This document shows positions 1 through 11,970 of a stretch of DNA of 64,000 bases, in pieces. The stretch's first letter is position 1; every line of letters begins with the position of its first letter. This stretch comes from Ricinus communis. Its lineage: Eukaryota > Streptophyta > Magnoliopsida > Malpighiales > Euphorbiaceae. The notes below the pieces were generated by a model that saw only the letters and a list, made by a program, of their open reading frames with translations, searched no databases and had not been told where the DNA came from. A program made the position numbers and the translations under genes. The stretch covers positions 4,588,001-4,652,000 of the forward strand of contig NC_063257.1 in the NCBI RefSeq assembly GCF_019578655.1, written 5' to 3'.

Positions 1-166
1 CACAAATAGGTGTACCCTGTAATAAAATAATACTGTACATTGATCATGGTTCTTTCTTTTTTGGATTATTAATGCTCATCTTTTCTTGTGCATACCATCT
101 TATTCACAAGAAAAAAATCAGCAAATAAATTGACAATTTGTTTTTGGCAATTCCCTGTCATGCTAG

Positions 167-3100
167 GAAAGGATCATCGCAGGACTCGGGTGGCAAATGC
201 TTATTTCTCACTATTCATGGCAGTTGGTAATGTTCTTGGGTATGCCACTGGATCATTCAGTAATTGGTTCAAGGTTTTCCCATTTACTGTTACTTCTGCA
301 TGCAACATTGACTGTGCCAATCTGAAGTCTGCTTTCTATCTTGACATTGTTTTTATGGTAATTACCACATATATGAGCATCACAGCAACTAAAGAATCGC
401 CAATAGGTTTGTCCGACCGATCCCCTCTCATTACTGAAGAAATCTCAGAACAGTCAGGCCATGCACAAGAGGCTTTCCTCTGGGAACTGCTTGGGACGTT
501 TAGATATTTCCCATGGCCAGTGTGGACAATATTGTTAGTTACTGCTTTAAATTGGATTGGCTGGTTTCCATTTCTTCTCTTTGACACTGATTGGATGGGC
601 CGAGAAATCTACGGTGGCGCACCAAATGATGGACATAATTATAATAGTGGAGTTAGAATGGGGGCATTTGCTCTTATGGTTAATTCAGTTATTCTTGGAT
701 TAACATCTGTGCTCATGGAAAAGCTCTGCAGGAAGTGGGGAGCTGGTTTCATGTGGGGAATTTCAAACATCCTTATGGCTCTTTGCTTTCTTGCAATGCT
801 TATAACCTCCTACATCGCAAACCATATTGGCTACTTAGGTCATGATCTACCACCAAGTGGCATTGTAATTGCCGCAATAATTATTTTTGCAGTTCTTGGT
901 TTTCCATTGGCGGTAAGTTGTTACTTCTCCTAGTTCCAACCTATGTGGTCTTCTGATAAGCATTTTTAATCATATGCAGTTCTGCTGCTTGTGAATTAGA
1001 AAAGAAGGAAATTTGAGCTTAAGTTTTTCATGCACCTTGCATTATGAAATATATTACTGTTCTTTGCACGCTAAGCATGATATCTTCTAAGGAATGTGGT
1101 CATAGCTGAGGCCTAAAATTCTGGACTATCTTGTAGTCTGATGCCTTAAAGTGCTTCTTCCATGGACACCCTTAAAATTTAAAGAAAAACATAGAATGTG
1201 CTGCTTTTAGTGGGTCTTGATCATGCTCTGTAGAGAAAGGAGGTCATAATTTGTACATTGTGCTTATATCTGTCTAAGTATTACATCTGTCTAAGCATTT
1301 TCTGTGAGATTTTAGTTGAGGAAAACTGATATCATACATTATTTCATTGCAGATCACTTACAGTGTTCCATATGCCTTGATTTCTTCACGCATTGAGCCA
1401 CTGGGACTAGGTCAAGGTGGGAAATTCATTTTTCTTATTCACTTTCTATTTCTTTAGGTAGTTGATCAGCATGTCTTGATTTATTATTATTATTGTTTTT
1501 CTTTGCAGGCTTATCAATGGGTGTTTTAAATTTGGCTATTGTTATCCCACAGGTTGCTGTTTGCCCCTTGCATATTTCTTTGTTAATTTGTATACATAAT
1601 CTCCTTTTTCTTTTACTGTGCAACATTAACTACATTTGCTAATCAAACGAAAATCTTACCTTTGTTCTAAAAAAACACAGAAAAAGCTTTTATGCTCTTT
1701 AAAAACATTAAACAACATCAAAAACAAGTTGCAATATGTTGATAGGTATATTTGTGCACTGGTAATAAGTTTATTAGTGTCCCTGAATGTCAAAAGTGCT
1801 AGTCTTTGTTGGAATGCTGCTACTTATGAATTAGCTCGGTAATTAGTTTAAAAGAATGGGTGAAAGATAATGTTAGTTACTTTGACTTGTAGCATGAGGG
1901 GAACATGCAGTTTAAGTTGAGTGTTAAGCGACCTTTGTCTAGGTGAAGGAGTTGATTGGTGGGGAGTGAAGTTTAGGTAGAACTCCGGCTTTCCATTAAT
2001 ACCAAAACATGCAGTAATGGAATACTAGAAGCCATTTTCACTTGATTGCATGGAGGCAGTTACCATAATGTATGTGTTCCTCCATAGAAATTAACAAGGT
2101 TGGTGCTGTGGATGTTGAGCTTTCTGCTGGAATGACTAACTCAATTCATTAGATTTTTAACAATATATAGGACCATAAAGAGTACTTTCTGTGAAGCACC
2201 AACACTCCTAGGGGGTTGCTGAATGCGTGTCGGACACTCTGGGGCACGCCGGGGAAACGCCAAAAAAACTTGCCCTTTGCTTCTTTTTTATTTTTACAGG
2301 CGGGGACATGTCGGGGACACGAGAAGTAATAAACTTTGCAAAACTTCAGGACAAATTTGAAAAACATTGGGTACTTTTTAAAATAACTTATAAAATAATG
2401 TTTGAAGTTATAAAAATATAGAACATAAGTCTTTTAAGAAAACCCTAGCCATGCTTAATCTCTATATCTCTCACGCTTATTTCAACAGAAAGAAAAGTTT
2501 CTCTCTACCTCTCTATCTCTTTGATCTGTTCCTCACTTTCTCTCTATGTTAAAATCTCTTGTATACCTTATTGATAGAGTCACGGGTGGGAAGATTCTTG
2601 AGAGATTGAAAATATTTTAGACTTGTAGTTTAACTTTTATGAATGTTATTTACATAAATTTGCTTTATGATAATTGTCAATATATATATATATATATATA
2701 TGCACCCTGCCATATTCATGTCTCACTTTTTCAGAAAGTTCTGTGTCCATGCTTCATTGGTATTATTCTGCCTTGTGAATTTTGCCCCCTTCTGTTTTGT
2801 GGCTTCAGTTAGGTTATTTTCTTTTGCATGATTGGAACAGCATTATATATGAGATGATGAGATTACTTTAGATGTAAGATTATCCATTGGAGTTGTGCAT
2901 AGGAGGGAATAATAGGTTATGGAACCTTTTTCCTATTATTGATGCCTTGTTATCCATAACATGACAACCTGAGCAAATTCTGTTGCTTGGCACCTTATCA
3001 ATAATTCTATTCAACAAATCGCTTGATTTAATTTTTGTTTTTGTAATTTTCATAGTCGCTTCAAATTTTGGTAACTGTAGACTAATTGCATGTACTAGAT

Positions 3101-4256
3101 TATGAGATTTTCATAAATGGGGTTAAAATACAGGAGACAAGATATTTCTGTTGAATTACTAAGATGATTTTGAAGTCAATATCTAAATGATTTTTAAGTT
3201 TTCAACTCTTTCATATGGAACTTCTAATTGAAAATAATATGATCCTTGTAATTGAAAACATCATTTCTTGTAGTGCCTTTTGATTTGTTGTTAGCATGAT
3301 TATGTGTAGAGAGATCATGTAATGATCCATTTATATGAAAATTATATATATGTTATTCTGCAGTTATAGAAAAATGTTCCAGTCACTTATTTCTAGTCAG
3401 TTTCATTTAATGAATTCCGCTACAGTGAAAGCAATATTAATCTTTCTGATCCGATCTTTCGCAATTATGAACCTCATCCAGCTTTAATTCATTTAAAGCA
3501 AACAGGTGTCCTCTATCAGATATACTGACTCATCTTATCATTAGGCACCATAAAAATTGATAGTATCTTTGCTGTAACTTTTGTCTCTTGTGAAAGTTAT
3601 GTTTGAGTTTTGCAGTTAAAAGTGTGAACTTAAAGCAAAGGTTGATTTTAACTGTGCTTGTACTGTTTAGTAACCAGAAGTCTGCTTATTTTTAAATTTG
3701 CCTCCAATATATAGATGGCCTAGCACTGAAAAGTTGTGCACCACTTGACATTATGAATTTGTAAAATTTAATTGCATTCGATGTAATTCGAAAGCTAGTT
3801 TAAACTCCATAGTCAAGAGAAGTCTTTGATGTTGTGTTATTTTTAGAATGTTGCAATCTGATATAAAATTAGTTGCTAATCAGTTCATGAGAGTGTTTTT
3901 GCAATATCTATGTTCCTCTCAAATCGAGTTCCAATTATTTCCTACCCATGATTCTCAATCTTAGACAAATTAACTTGGTGTATATCCCAGTGGCACAGTT
4001 TAATGTGAAAAGAAATCCATTGGAAAAAACAATCTATCAGTATATCAATTCTTTTTATTTTCTTTTAGCGATTTTAGTAAATCTTTGTTAAAATCAGGTG
4101 ATTGTGTCCCTTGGAAGTGGACCGTGGGATCAGCTATTTGGAGGTGGAAACTCACCAGCCTTTGTAGTTGGTGCACTAGCAGCCTTTGCTGCTGGAGTCA
4201 TTGCTATCTTGGGTATTCCTCGGTCTGGTGCCCCGAAGCCCAGGGTGCTCCCTTGA
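167..4256 (+). CDS. SUT4: Sucrose transporter, SUT4 clade (3' part, 5' end outside window)
   Basis: This is a proton-coupled sucrose symporter of the GPH/MFS type; SUT4-clade members usually sit in the tonoplast and release vacuolar sucrose. The exons I place are 167-912, 1353-1416, 1509-1552 and 4098-4256, with the stop TGA at 4254-4256. Phases join cleanly and give about 337 residues, so roughly the first 165 residues of a ~500-residue protein lie left of the window. The first visible exon opens with the family motif GKDHRRTRVANAY after a CTAG acceptor. It is followed by hydrophobic helices and a central loop rich in acidic and polar residues. Later exons encode ITYSVPYAL, GLGQGLSMGVLNLAIVIPQ and SLGSGPWDQLFGGGNSPAF, which are hallmark C-terminal SUT segments. 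Bases 1-166 are intron. An AATAAA at 4360-4365 is a plausible polyadenylation signal. I see no disabling change. The SUT4 assignment rests on the short C-terminus and motif wording. Confidence 0.93.
1553..4097 (+). other. Long last intron of the sucrose transporter, with a decayed repeat
   Basis: This 2.5-kb intron separates the exon ending IVIPQ from the terminal exon. It contains no conserved coding sequence. Around 2205-2330 there is a GC-richer block with repeated GGGGACA/CGGACAC-like words, unlike the AT-rich surroundings, which looks like a fragment of an old repetitive element. A TA microsatellite lies near 2680-2702. Small open frames here on either strand show no recognisable protein. 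Confidence 0.6.
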
Positions 4257-6644
4257 GGTATTGCTTTGTGCTTATTTTTGCTGATGACTGTCAATTTTGT
4301 ATGCAAATTGTTAACAAGTAGCAAGAAGTTGTAAATAGTAGTTTCTATCTCTGTTGATTAATAAATGAATACATTTCTGATGTCTCCTTTGTGAACATTT
4401 CCCCTTCTCTTTTCTGTTGTACAAACTAGTGAGGAATTGGTTGCAATTTCATCGGATTTATTGACAGCATAGTATTTGCACTGGCTATGAGCAGAAGGTG
4501 CTTTCATCTGCGAAAATACAAGCCTGAGTTTCCTGAAAATGTGAAACTTCATAGAAGTTTTGAAGCTTGGGAACTTGTTAAAAGTTTCAGGGAGGCCAAC
4601 TGCACAGTCAGCTGTAGTTAAAAATAGTGAGATTTGTCCAGATTCTAGGCATAGGGCTTCTGCTTGCAATACACCCTACATAAATTTAGAAAAGGTGCAA
4701 TACAAGCTATAATTAAACAATGGTTAAACAGAAGGGAACCTCATATAGCGTGAAATAAGTGTCATAGGCATTGATGAATAAGGGGCAAGAACATTAGTTA
4801 AGTTCTGCCAAGAATTTCTTCCAATGAAAATAAGCTTTCTGCTGCCAAGAAAAAGCGAAGCCCTGGATTTCTCAAAGACTGCTTCCTCACGATCAAGATA
4901 AGTTGCTGCTGATGGGGATCTATTCCTCATGAAAAAAAAAAGATATACCAGAAAAAAAGAGAGAGAGAGAGAAGGTAATGTTTGATTGCCCATTGGTGGT
5001 CCAGGCATGCTGCATTGGAATCTCGTGCAATTTTTTTGTGCTTGAATTTGGGGTATGAATGTGGTGAACTGTGCTTGGTGGCCATCGGTATGTGAGTTGT
5101 GCTGATGGAAACCTTGATGGGGACATGTCTTTTTATGCTTTGATATTTCAAAAGGCTTGATTGATTTTTATGGAAAGGTTTTCTTTATGATTTGTATATA
5201 TATATAAATTTGTTTTTTTTATTGCTTGTGTCTGAACATTGGAATAAATTCTTGTGTTTATTGCACTTATCAGTATCTATGAAAGCCTGTTTTGCTTTCA
5301 ATGAGTGCTGAGCTTTCTACTGAAGGGCCTGAGAATCATTTATAAGACTGACCTGCGATTGCAAATGTTGGAGCTGAGCTAGTTATCGTTCAATCTTGAA
5401 CGAAGACATGCCAGAAGTGATTAAAGAAATTCTGTGGCAGGATATCATTATTGAGGGTTCTTTTGCTCTTCGTACATTGATAATAGTAAATTTAAAGTAT
5501 GGCCTTCGGTCTTATATGCTGAGGACTCTAGAATGGGTATTTTTTGCGTGTCAGAAATCTTGGGAATATATATAGTCGATCATGGGGACGTTGTAGCTTA
5601 CCTCTGCAAAGAGATGAGGCATGAACGCTTGCATTTTAGTAGACAAGTCGAATCCAGCTACAAGCTCACAAAGCATGTTGACATGTGTGGTTTATAAAGA
5701 GATGTTTTGGTATCTCCTACTAGTGACTTGTAGTTCTGAAATTTAAGCATCAACCTTTTTTCAGGGAAGAAAGAGGCAGGATGAGGAGGATGGAATCTGA
5801 TGAATTCGTTCTTGTTTCTAGAGAAGTATATAACCCTTTCTTTTATCCCATTAATGTCAAATCCTGAAAATGTCTTGTCGTTATTGCATATCCTTTTCCT
5901 CCATTGAAACTTGCATTTGGTATTGGATTTAGTTGATTATTATGCCAGGAAAATTCCTTCTCTGTGAGCTCCACTATAACAACAACTTGATGTAAAATGG
6001 TATTCTGATTGACAGTACCAGTGCGATGGCATCACCATGTGATCCTAAAACTTGTCATTTTCTCTTACTACGATCTGGTGGGATCTACAATTGGGTGAAC
6101 CCCACTTCCCAATTAGGATTGCTAAATTCGAAATTTTATTTTATCTTTTTTTCCTTCATTCATTATAAAAAAGAAATTAGAAATCTTCACTCTAATTTTT
6201 GTCTAGTGGTTCCATTTCATGACACGTACCTCTCATCTACAGAAACTTGTTGAGCTGGAGACACATGGAATCTGACATGGGCCGGTATGGACTTCAGAGT
6301 AACAAATATTTTACACAGGAATACGAAGGAAAACTGAGTTTTTCTTTTGAAGCTGCTGCTCAGACAAAAGAAAACAAAATAAACATTTTTTTAAAAAAAG
6401 TTTTGAATTGTTGTATTAGTTTTGGCAAGGTGATGATGGTAGGGCTGCTGCTTCTTCTGTTGGCATACAGAATACAGACACAGCCAAGGCTCTCTTCCTA
6501 CAGAGAGACAGAGTCATCTCTGTTGTGAAAAAAGGGATACAAAGTAAACGGTTGCAATTGGAGCACGTAATTGTCTCTCAGTGTTCCCTTTCTTCCATCT
6601 GCCGGTTCTCCATACGGCCATCGCCCCCCACCATTAACACATCA

Positions 6645-6669
6645 CCTCTCTCTCTCTCTCTCTCTCTCT
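6645..6669. repeat. (CT)n microsatellite
   Basis: A near-perfect run of CT dinucleotides about 25 bp long lies in the spacer between the sucrose transporter and the MATE gene. It is a simple repeat and likely length-polymorphic. Confidence 0.9.
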
Positions 6670-7910
6670 AGTGGTCCCTTTCTTGACAGAACACCTACCT
6701 CCACATACCCATGAAGATAACCTTTTTAATCACACTCATTTCATATAATATTTCACTCTGTTTTAATATCATTAATTACAAAAAGTACCCCATTATAAAA
6801 GAAAAGATCCACTAGATTTGACACTTAATATTTTCAATTCAATCACTTGTCAGGACCTCACTTCCTTCCCTCCCTTTTATTGTTATTGGCTTAAGCTTAA
6901 GTTAACCCACAACCATAGCATGATCTTGTTCCCTCCATTTGCATAACTTGCTTTGCTTTCTCAAGTCCTGATGATGATCTTAAGGTGCTTTGAATCAGTC
7001 ATTAAGCCATCTGGTGGAGAAAGGAAAGTTCAAGATACATCAGCATCTGCTAACTATGGCCCCTTACAAATTGTAGATTTCCCAACTTTTAAGACTTTAG
7101 GATCTTAACAGATCTCCATAATCACAAAAGAGACTCCATATTAAATTTTAGTTTAATTGTCCTAACTCCCATTAACTCAAAGCCAAAAACAAGATAAAAA
7201 GAGGGAAGCGAACAGCTGATGGGGCCATAAGAACAGAATTTACAGTGTGGTCACCTCTAAAATTGAGAGCATATAGTCAAGGGACGTTTTCATGTTTTGT
7301 GTTTATAGGGTTGCAGACAACAGAGTCATGGCTTGGGAATGTTTGATCACATGGCCTGTGAAAAGAGAATTTCTTTTTTTCGTTGTTTGGCATGCATGGC
7401 TGCCTTAGAAAATGCAAACATTTTTCCTTTGCCTGCAAAAGAATAACAACCGTTCTCCAAAAAAATACAACAAATATACTATTATGCTCCTGTCATTTCA
7501 CAAGTAGGCGAATTTGCTTCTTCCATCCAACTCAATCCCACTTGTCATAACTTAAGCTTTTTTTTATTATTATTAATTTTTTTTCTTAAAATATTACTTT
7601 ATTCATGTATACAAACCTAAAACAGGGGTTTTAAGGTTTTAAATAAACATTATCCAAAATATAAGTTAATGGGTACTAGACTAATTAAAGAAAACGGCAA
7701 AAGGTCCTCCACCCTTCCACCATTATCGACTTACCAAATAATTTTCATGGAGAAGAAGGCTGTGACGGTAAAAATAAGTAATATATCCACCAATCACTAA
7801 TGTTAATTAAGATAAGACCTAGAGCATGCTGCTTCTTCTCTACACTTGAAATGAAAAGCACCAAGCAAGAAGAATTTTATATGAAGTGAGATGACTTACC
7901 TGTGCAGTTT

Positions 7911-7911
<1 letters not shown>

Positions 7912-7956
<45 letters not shown>
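7912..7956. repeat. (GA)n microsatellite in the MATE upstream region
   Basis: An uninterrupted AG/GA run of about 45 bp lies roughly 400 bp upstream of the MATE start codon. GA tracts of this kind in plant promoters can bind BASIC PENTACYSTEINE/GAGA-type factors. That regulatory role is inference, while the repeat itself is seen directly. Confidence 0.9.
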
Positions 7957-7959
<3 letters not shown>

Positions 7960-8125
7960 GGCTATTATGCTAAAAAGGGAAGAGGACCCCTCTTCTCTTC
8001 TCTTCCTCTCTTATGGATACCTCTCATGCAATTTGAGTAGTAGCATTAGGCACTTTTCACAGCATTCTCTCGAAATCTTGACACGTTTCTTGGAATAAAA
8101 ATATGTAGGACCCAGTTCCTTCATG

Positions 8126-8133
8126 TATATATA
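8126..8133 (+). promoter_or_regulatory. Probable TATA box of the MATE gene
   Basis: The sequence TATATATA followed by GCC lies 226 bp upstream of the ATG at 8359. A pyrimidine-rich stretch with CCTCTCCCTCC follows about 20-30 bp downstream, which is a typical plant initiator setting. The resulting 5' UTR would be about 200 nt. No transcript evidence is available here. Confidence 0.5.
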
Positions 8134-8358
8134 GCCACATCCCCTCTTGCCTCTCCCTCCAACTATCCATATTCAGAACTCAATCCCCTTAAAACAAACA
8201 AACCGCAAAAAAAAACTCATTGAGAGGCTTACATATTTTCACCCTCCCATTTAAACTTTTTCTTTTGTTTTGTTTTTTTTTTTCTTTTCCGTTTTCTTTT
8301 TTCCAAAGGAAAAACTTCTTTATTCAGAAAAGATTAATTATTAGTTTTCTTGCTTGAT

Positions 8359-10225
8359 ATGTGCAACCCAAAACCATCTTCTCCATCCTCATTCCTTTGT
8401 CCCAAGAAAACCTGTTTCTCTATACCCAACAACAAAAATATGGATCTTTATGCTCATGATGTTGAAGAGGAACTACATAGATGGCCTACTCCTTCAGAGG
8501 TAAAATAATTATAATAATAACATTAAATAATAATAATAATAATATTGGAAGGGGATAAAGTACCCATCAATTATAGCTATTGTCATCATGAACATATAAG
8601 CCGGGACAATAGACATAATATTTTTCATGATGAGGGACAGTAACACCAGTAGTACTCATTTCCTTTTCATCTTCTTGCTTGTTTGTTTTTGCATTCAGGT
8701 CTTAGAAGAAATCAAAGCTATAGGGAAGATCTCAGGCCCAACAGCAATCACGGGTCTCATTCTGTATTCAAGGGCCATGATCTCTATGCTTTTTCTTGGT
8801 TATCTCGGTGAACTTGAGCTTGCTGGTGGCTCTCTTTCCATTGGTTTCGCTAACATCACTGGTTACTCTGTTATCTCTGGACTAGCTATGGGAATGGAGC
8901 CTATTTGTGGACAAGCTTATGGTGCTAAACAAATGAAACTTCTTGGTCTGACCCTTCAAAGAACTGTTCTTCTTCTCCTTTCTACTTCTGTTCCTATCTC
9001 TTTCATGTGGCTGAACATGAAAAGAATCCTTTTATGGTGCGGTCAAGACCAAGAAATATCTTCAACGGCTCATACTTTCATTCTTTTTGCCATTCCTGAC
9101 CTTTTCTTTCTTTCTCTTCTTCACCCACTTCGGGTCTATCTTAGGACTCAAAGTATCACACTACCATTAACTTATTGTTCAGCTATCTCCGTTCTTCTTC
9201 ATGTCCCTTTAAATTTTCTCCTTGTTGTCCATTTTAAATTAGGTGTTGCTGGAGTGGCCATAGCCATGGTTTGGACTAATCTTAATCTCTTCCTTTTTCT
9301 CATTTCCTTTATCTACTTCTCTGGCATATACAAAGATTCTTGGGTTGCTCCAAGCATGGATTGTCTCAGAGGATGGTCATCTCTACTTGCTCTAGCTGTT
9401 CCAACTTGCGTTTCTGTTTGCCTCGAGTGGTGGTGGTACGAATTCATGATAATGTTATGTGGCCTTCTTGTAAATCCAAAAGCTACCATAGCTTCAATGG
9501 GTATACTTATCCAAACAACTTCTTTAGTCTATGTATTCCCATCCTCGCTGAGCCTCGGTGTCTCCACTAGAGTTGGAAATGAACTAGGGGCTAACCGGCC
9601 AGCGAAAGCCCGAATATCCATGATTGTTTCACTCTCTTGTGCAGTTGGCTTAGGCCTTTTGGCTATGCTATTCACAACATTAATGAGACATCAATGGGGA
9701 AGATTCTTCACAAATGATGTTGAGATATTGGAGCTGACTGCAGTAGCATTGCCAATTGTTGGATTGTGTGAGCTGGGAAATTGCCCACAAACAGCAGGAT
9801 GTGGAGTACTTAGAGGAAGTGCTAGACCAACTATTGGTGCTAATATCAACTTAGGATCGTTTTACTTGGTTGGCATGCCGGTAGGAATGTTGATGGGATT
9901 TGTAGCAAAAATGGGATTTGCAGGATTATGGCTGGGGTTGCTTGCAGCTCAAGCCTCGTGTGCCATACTCATGCTGTATGTGCTTTGCAGAACAGATTGG
10001 TCGGTTCAAGCAGAGAGAGCAAGAAAGCTTACACAAACTTCTGCAACAAATAGCGCATCAATATTACCAGTATCATCAGCAACAAAACCAGAGGGTATTA
10101 CTAATAATACTGTGATGAAGATCAAGAATAAGAAGGCTAATCTTGAAGAGATTTTGAGCATTGATGATGAGCTTGTGAAGTCAACTTCACTTGAAACAGA
10201 CCCACTAATATCTAATACAACATGA
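8359..10225 (+). CDS. MATE efflux family protein (DTX48-50-like)
   Basis: This is a multidrug and toxic compound extrusion transporter, a cation-coupled antiporter with about 12 membrane helices. Exon 1 is 8359-8499 and exon 2 is 8699-10225, separated by a 199-bp GT-AG intron. Together they give 555 residues. The start encodes MCNPKPSSPSS; MCN-type starts are characteristic of the plant DTX48/49/50 subgroup as I recall it. The acceptor at 8698 lets the peptide run WPTPSE into VLEEIKAIGKISGPTA, the start of the first MATE half. The motif GMEPICGQAYGAKQ follows helix 2, and the second half contains GVSTRVGNELGANRP. The last ~60 residues form a polar cytosolic tail. Relatives act in iron homeostasis, hypocotyl growth or hormone-related export, so the substrate here is unknown. 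The reading frame is intact. Opening the protein at 8627 instead would place the start inside the intron and lose the conserved N-terminus. Confidence 0.93.
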
Positions 10226-11412
10226 AGTGTGCATTGAATATTAACAGTCCATTTTTGCCCCACTCTTGTGAATTTTTATTTATTGGAGTGTTCCTATTTT
10301 CTTCTACTTTGTACGGTACAACATAGCCTTTTTTTTTTTTTTTTTTTCTTTTTCTTTTGGGGCTTTTTTTTTCTTTTTTTTTTTTTAATTTTCTCTATGT
10401 TGTATTAATAACATTGTAGAATATAGAGTAGAATACTTTACATTATTTAAGATTTCTCCATTTTGACATATTATAAAGAGAGGGAAAAAGAATGAGAGCA
10501 GAAAAAACAAAGAAAAAAAAAAAAAGAAAAGGAAAGGAAAGGGGTTAAGCTGTCGGTTGTTTTTAAAGCTATCTTTTCTATTGTTCCTTTCCCTATTGGG
10601 CAAAAACCTTGACTACCTAAAATGGAAAATTAGCATAATATCCTGTAAACTTTGGCCTAAACCTCTCTTTTTTCTCTCTATCTTAATCACTACATTTCCT
10701 TAGCTAGGTATTGCCTGGCTACTGCTACTACCCACCTATTCTCCTCTTAATTACTCTTTAACTTTCGTTTTCATTAATAGTAACCTCTCAATAATTTTTA
10801 GTAATAGCAATTGTATAACACAAGGTTTTTCTTTTCTTTTCTCTTCTTTCTTGTCAGAATGAGTGTGGAATAAAGTAATGGCGATCTTTTTATTTAAGCA
10901 ACCTTCCCTTTACATATTATATTACAGTGGATTCTTCTTTTGGTGGAACTGCATGCATTCTTTTTTAAAGAATATGCATTAAGGGTTGTACTTCTATTTA
11001 GACCTCGCTTTCATTATCTGAATTTCACATGTAAATAAAACACCAATACCATCTTTTTCTTAACCTTCTTTTCTCTTTTACCTAATTCCCACTTTAATCT
11101 TTTACTTGTTTGCTAAATCTATTTAAAGGATTTTGGATGTCACTCTTACACTTCAACAATTTTATTACCTTCAGGGAAAGGAAAAGAAGAAAAACACTCT
11201 CTGCCTCTGTCTTTTTTTTTTTTTTTTCTACTAGTTTGTGACTCTCACTTTCTATTTGTCTATTTACATCAGTATTAAGCAAATAGAGACATGGTAATTC
11301 TATGTCTCTCTAAATTTCATTCCATCTCATATCATTCTGACTACAGTATTTTTCTTTTAGATTATTGCTAGATTTTAGTGCATATCCAAACATTCTTTTG
11401 GTCAAAAAACAA

Positions 11413-11970
11413 TGGGGAGAGGGTTGATCAGTGTAGCAATTTCCACTGGATGTGGTTATTCATAAAGCTGTAGCTAGCTTGATGTGGAATCTAAATCTAT
11501 CATTAGATACCATATTTCTAAATTTAGTATTTAAAAAAAAAAATTGTGAAATTTTCTTTGACAAAATACGAGGGGAGAAGGTTGATCAATGTAGTAATTC
11601 CTATTAGATGTGATTATATAGAAATATGGTATCTATAACATAACATTGACTTTAAGGCCAAGTGAACAAGACTCAACCAGATCGAGTGTTCTTATAAGAA
11701 TTATAAATCTCTCAAGAATTATTCTTGTGCGAGGTCTTATTTATTTTAACATATTTGTAGAGCTATAGTTAGTTTAAAATGAGATCTAAATTTATCATTA
11801 AAGGATCAATCTTAGGACTAACAGAAGGAGATCCAATTAAAGCATTATCGTGATATTCTAATAAAATAATAAATATCTCAGGAATTACTATCCTACTGGC
11901 TTTTATCTACTGCAAAATATTCATACAGCCATAATTATTTTAAAATAGAATTTAAGTCTATCATTTTCCC
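11413..11970. repeat. Decayed local repeats (two families of diverged copies)
   Basis: A ~45-bp unit beginning GGGAGAGGGTTGATCAGTGT at 11413-11459 recurs with about 80% similarity at 11573-11617. A second unit containing TCTAAATCTATCATT occurs in three diverged versions, at 11467-11510, 11761-11805 and 11926-11970. No termini or coding remain, so I cannot name the parent element. These are probably old duplicated repetitive DNA. Confidence 0.5.

Larger units (their letters stand above)
4257..8125. other. SUT4 3' UTR and spacer; no gene recognised
   Basis: The stretch holds the sucrose transporter 3' flank, with AATAAA at 4360-4365, and then a spacer upstream of the MATE gene. It includes a GA tract near 4960-4972, short open frames without recognisable homology, and the microsatellites listed separately. 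The part nearest the MATE gene is pyrimidine-rich and probably acts as promoter. I see no tRNA, no known miRNA and no transposon ends. Confidence 0.55.

Noticed and set aside
336..587. Open frame on the minus strand opposite the sucrose transporter exon
   Set aside because: It is an antisense shadow of a strongly conserved coding exon and shows no recognisable protein.
4358..5151. Overlapping minus-strand open frames downstream of SUT4
   Set aside because: They show no homology I recognise, have low-complexity F/S-rich composition, and lie in the 3' flank.
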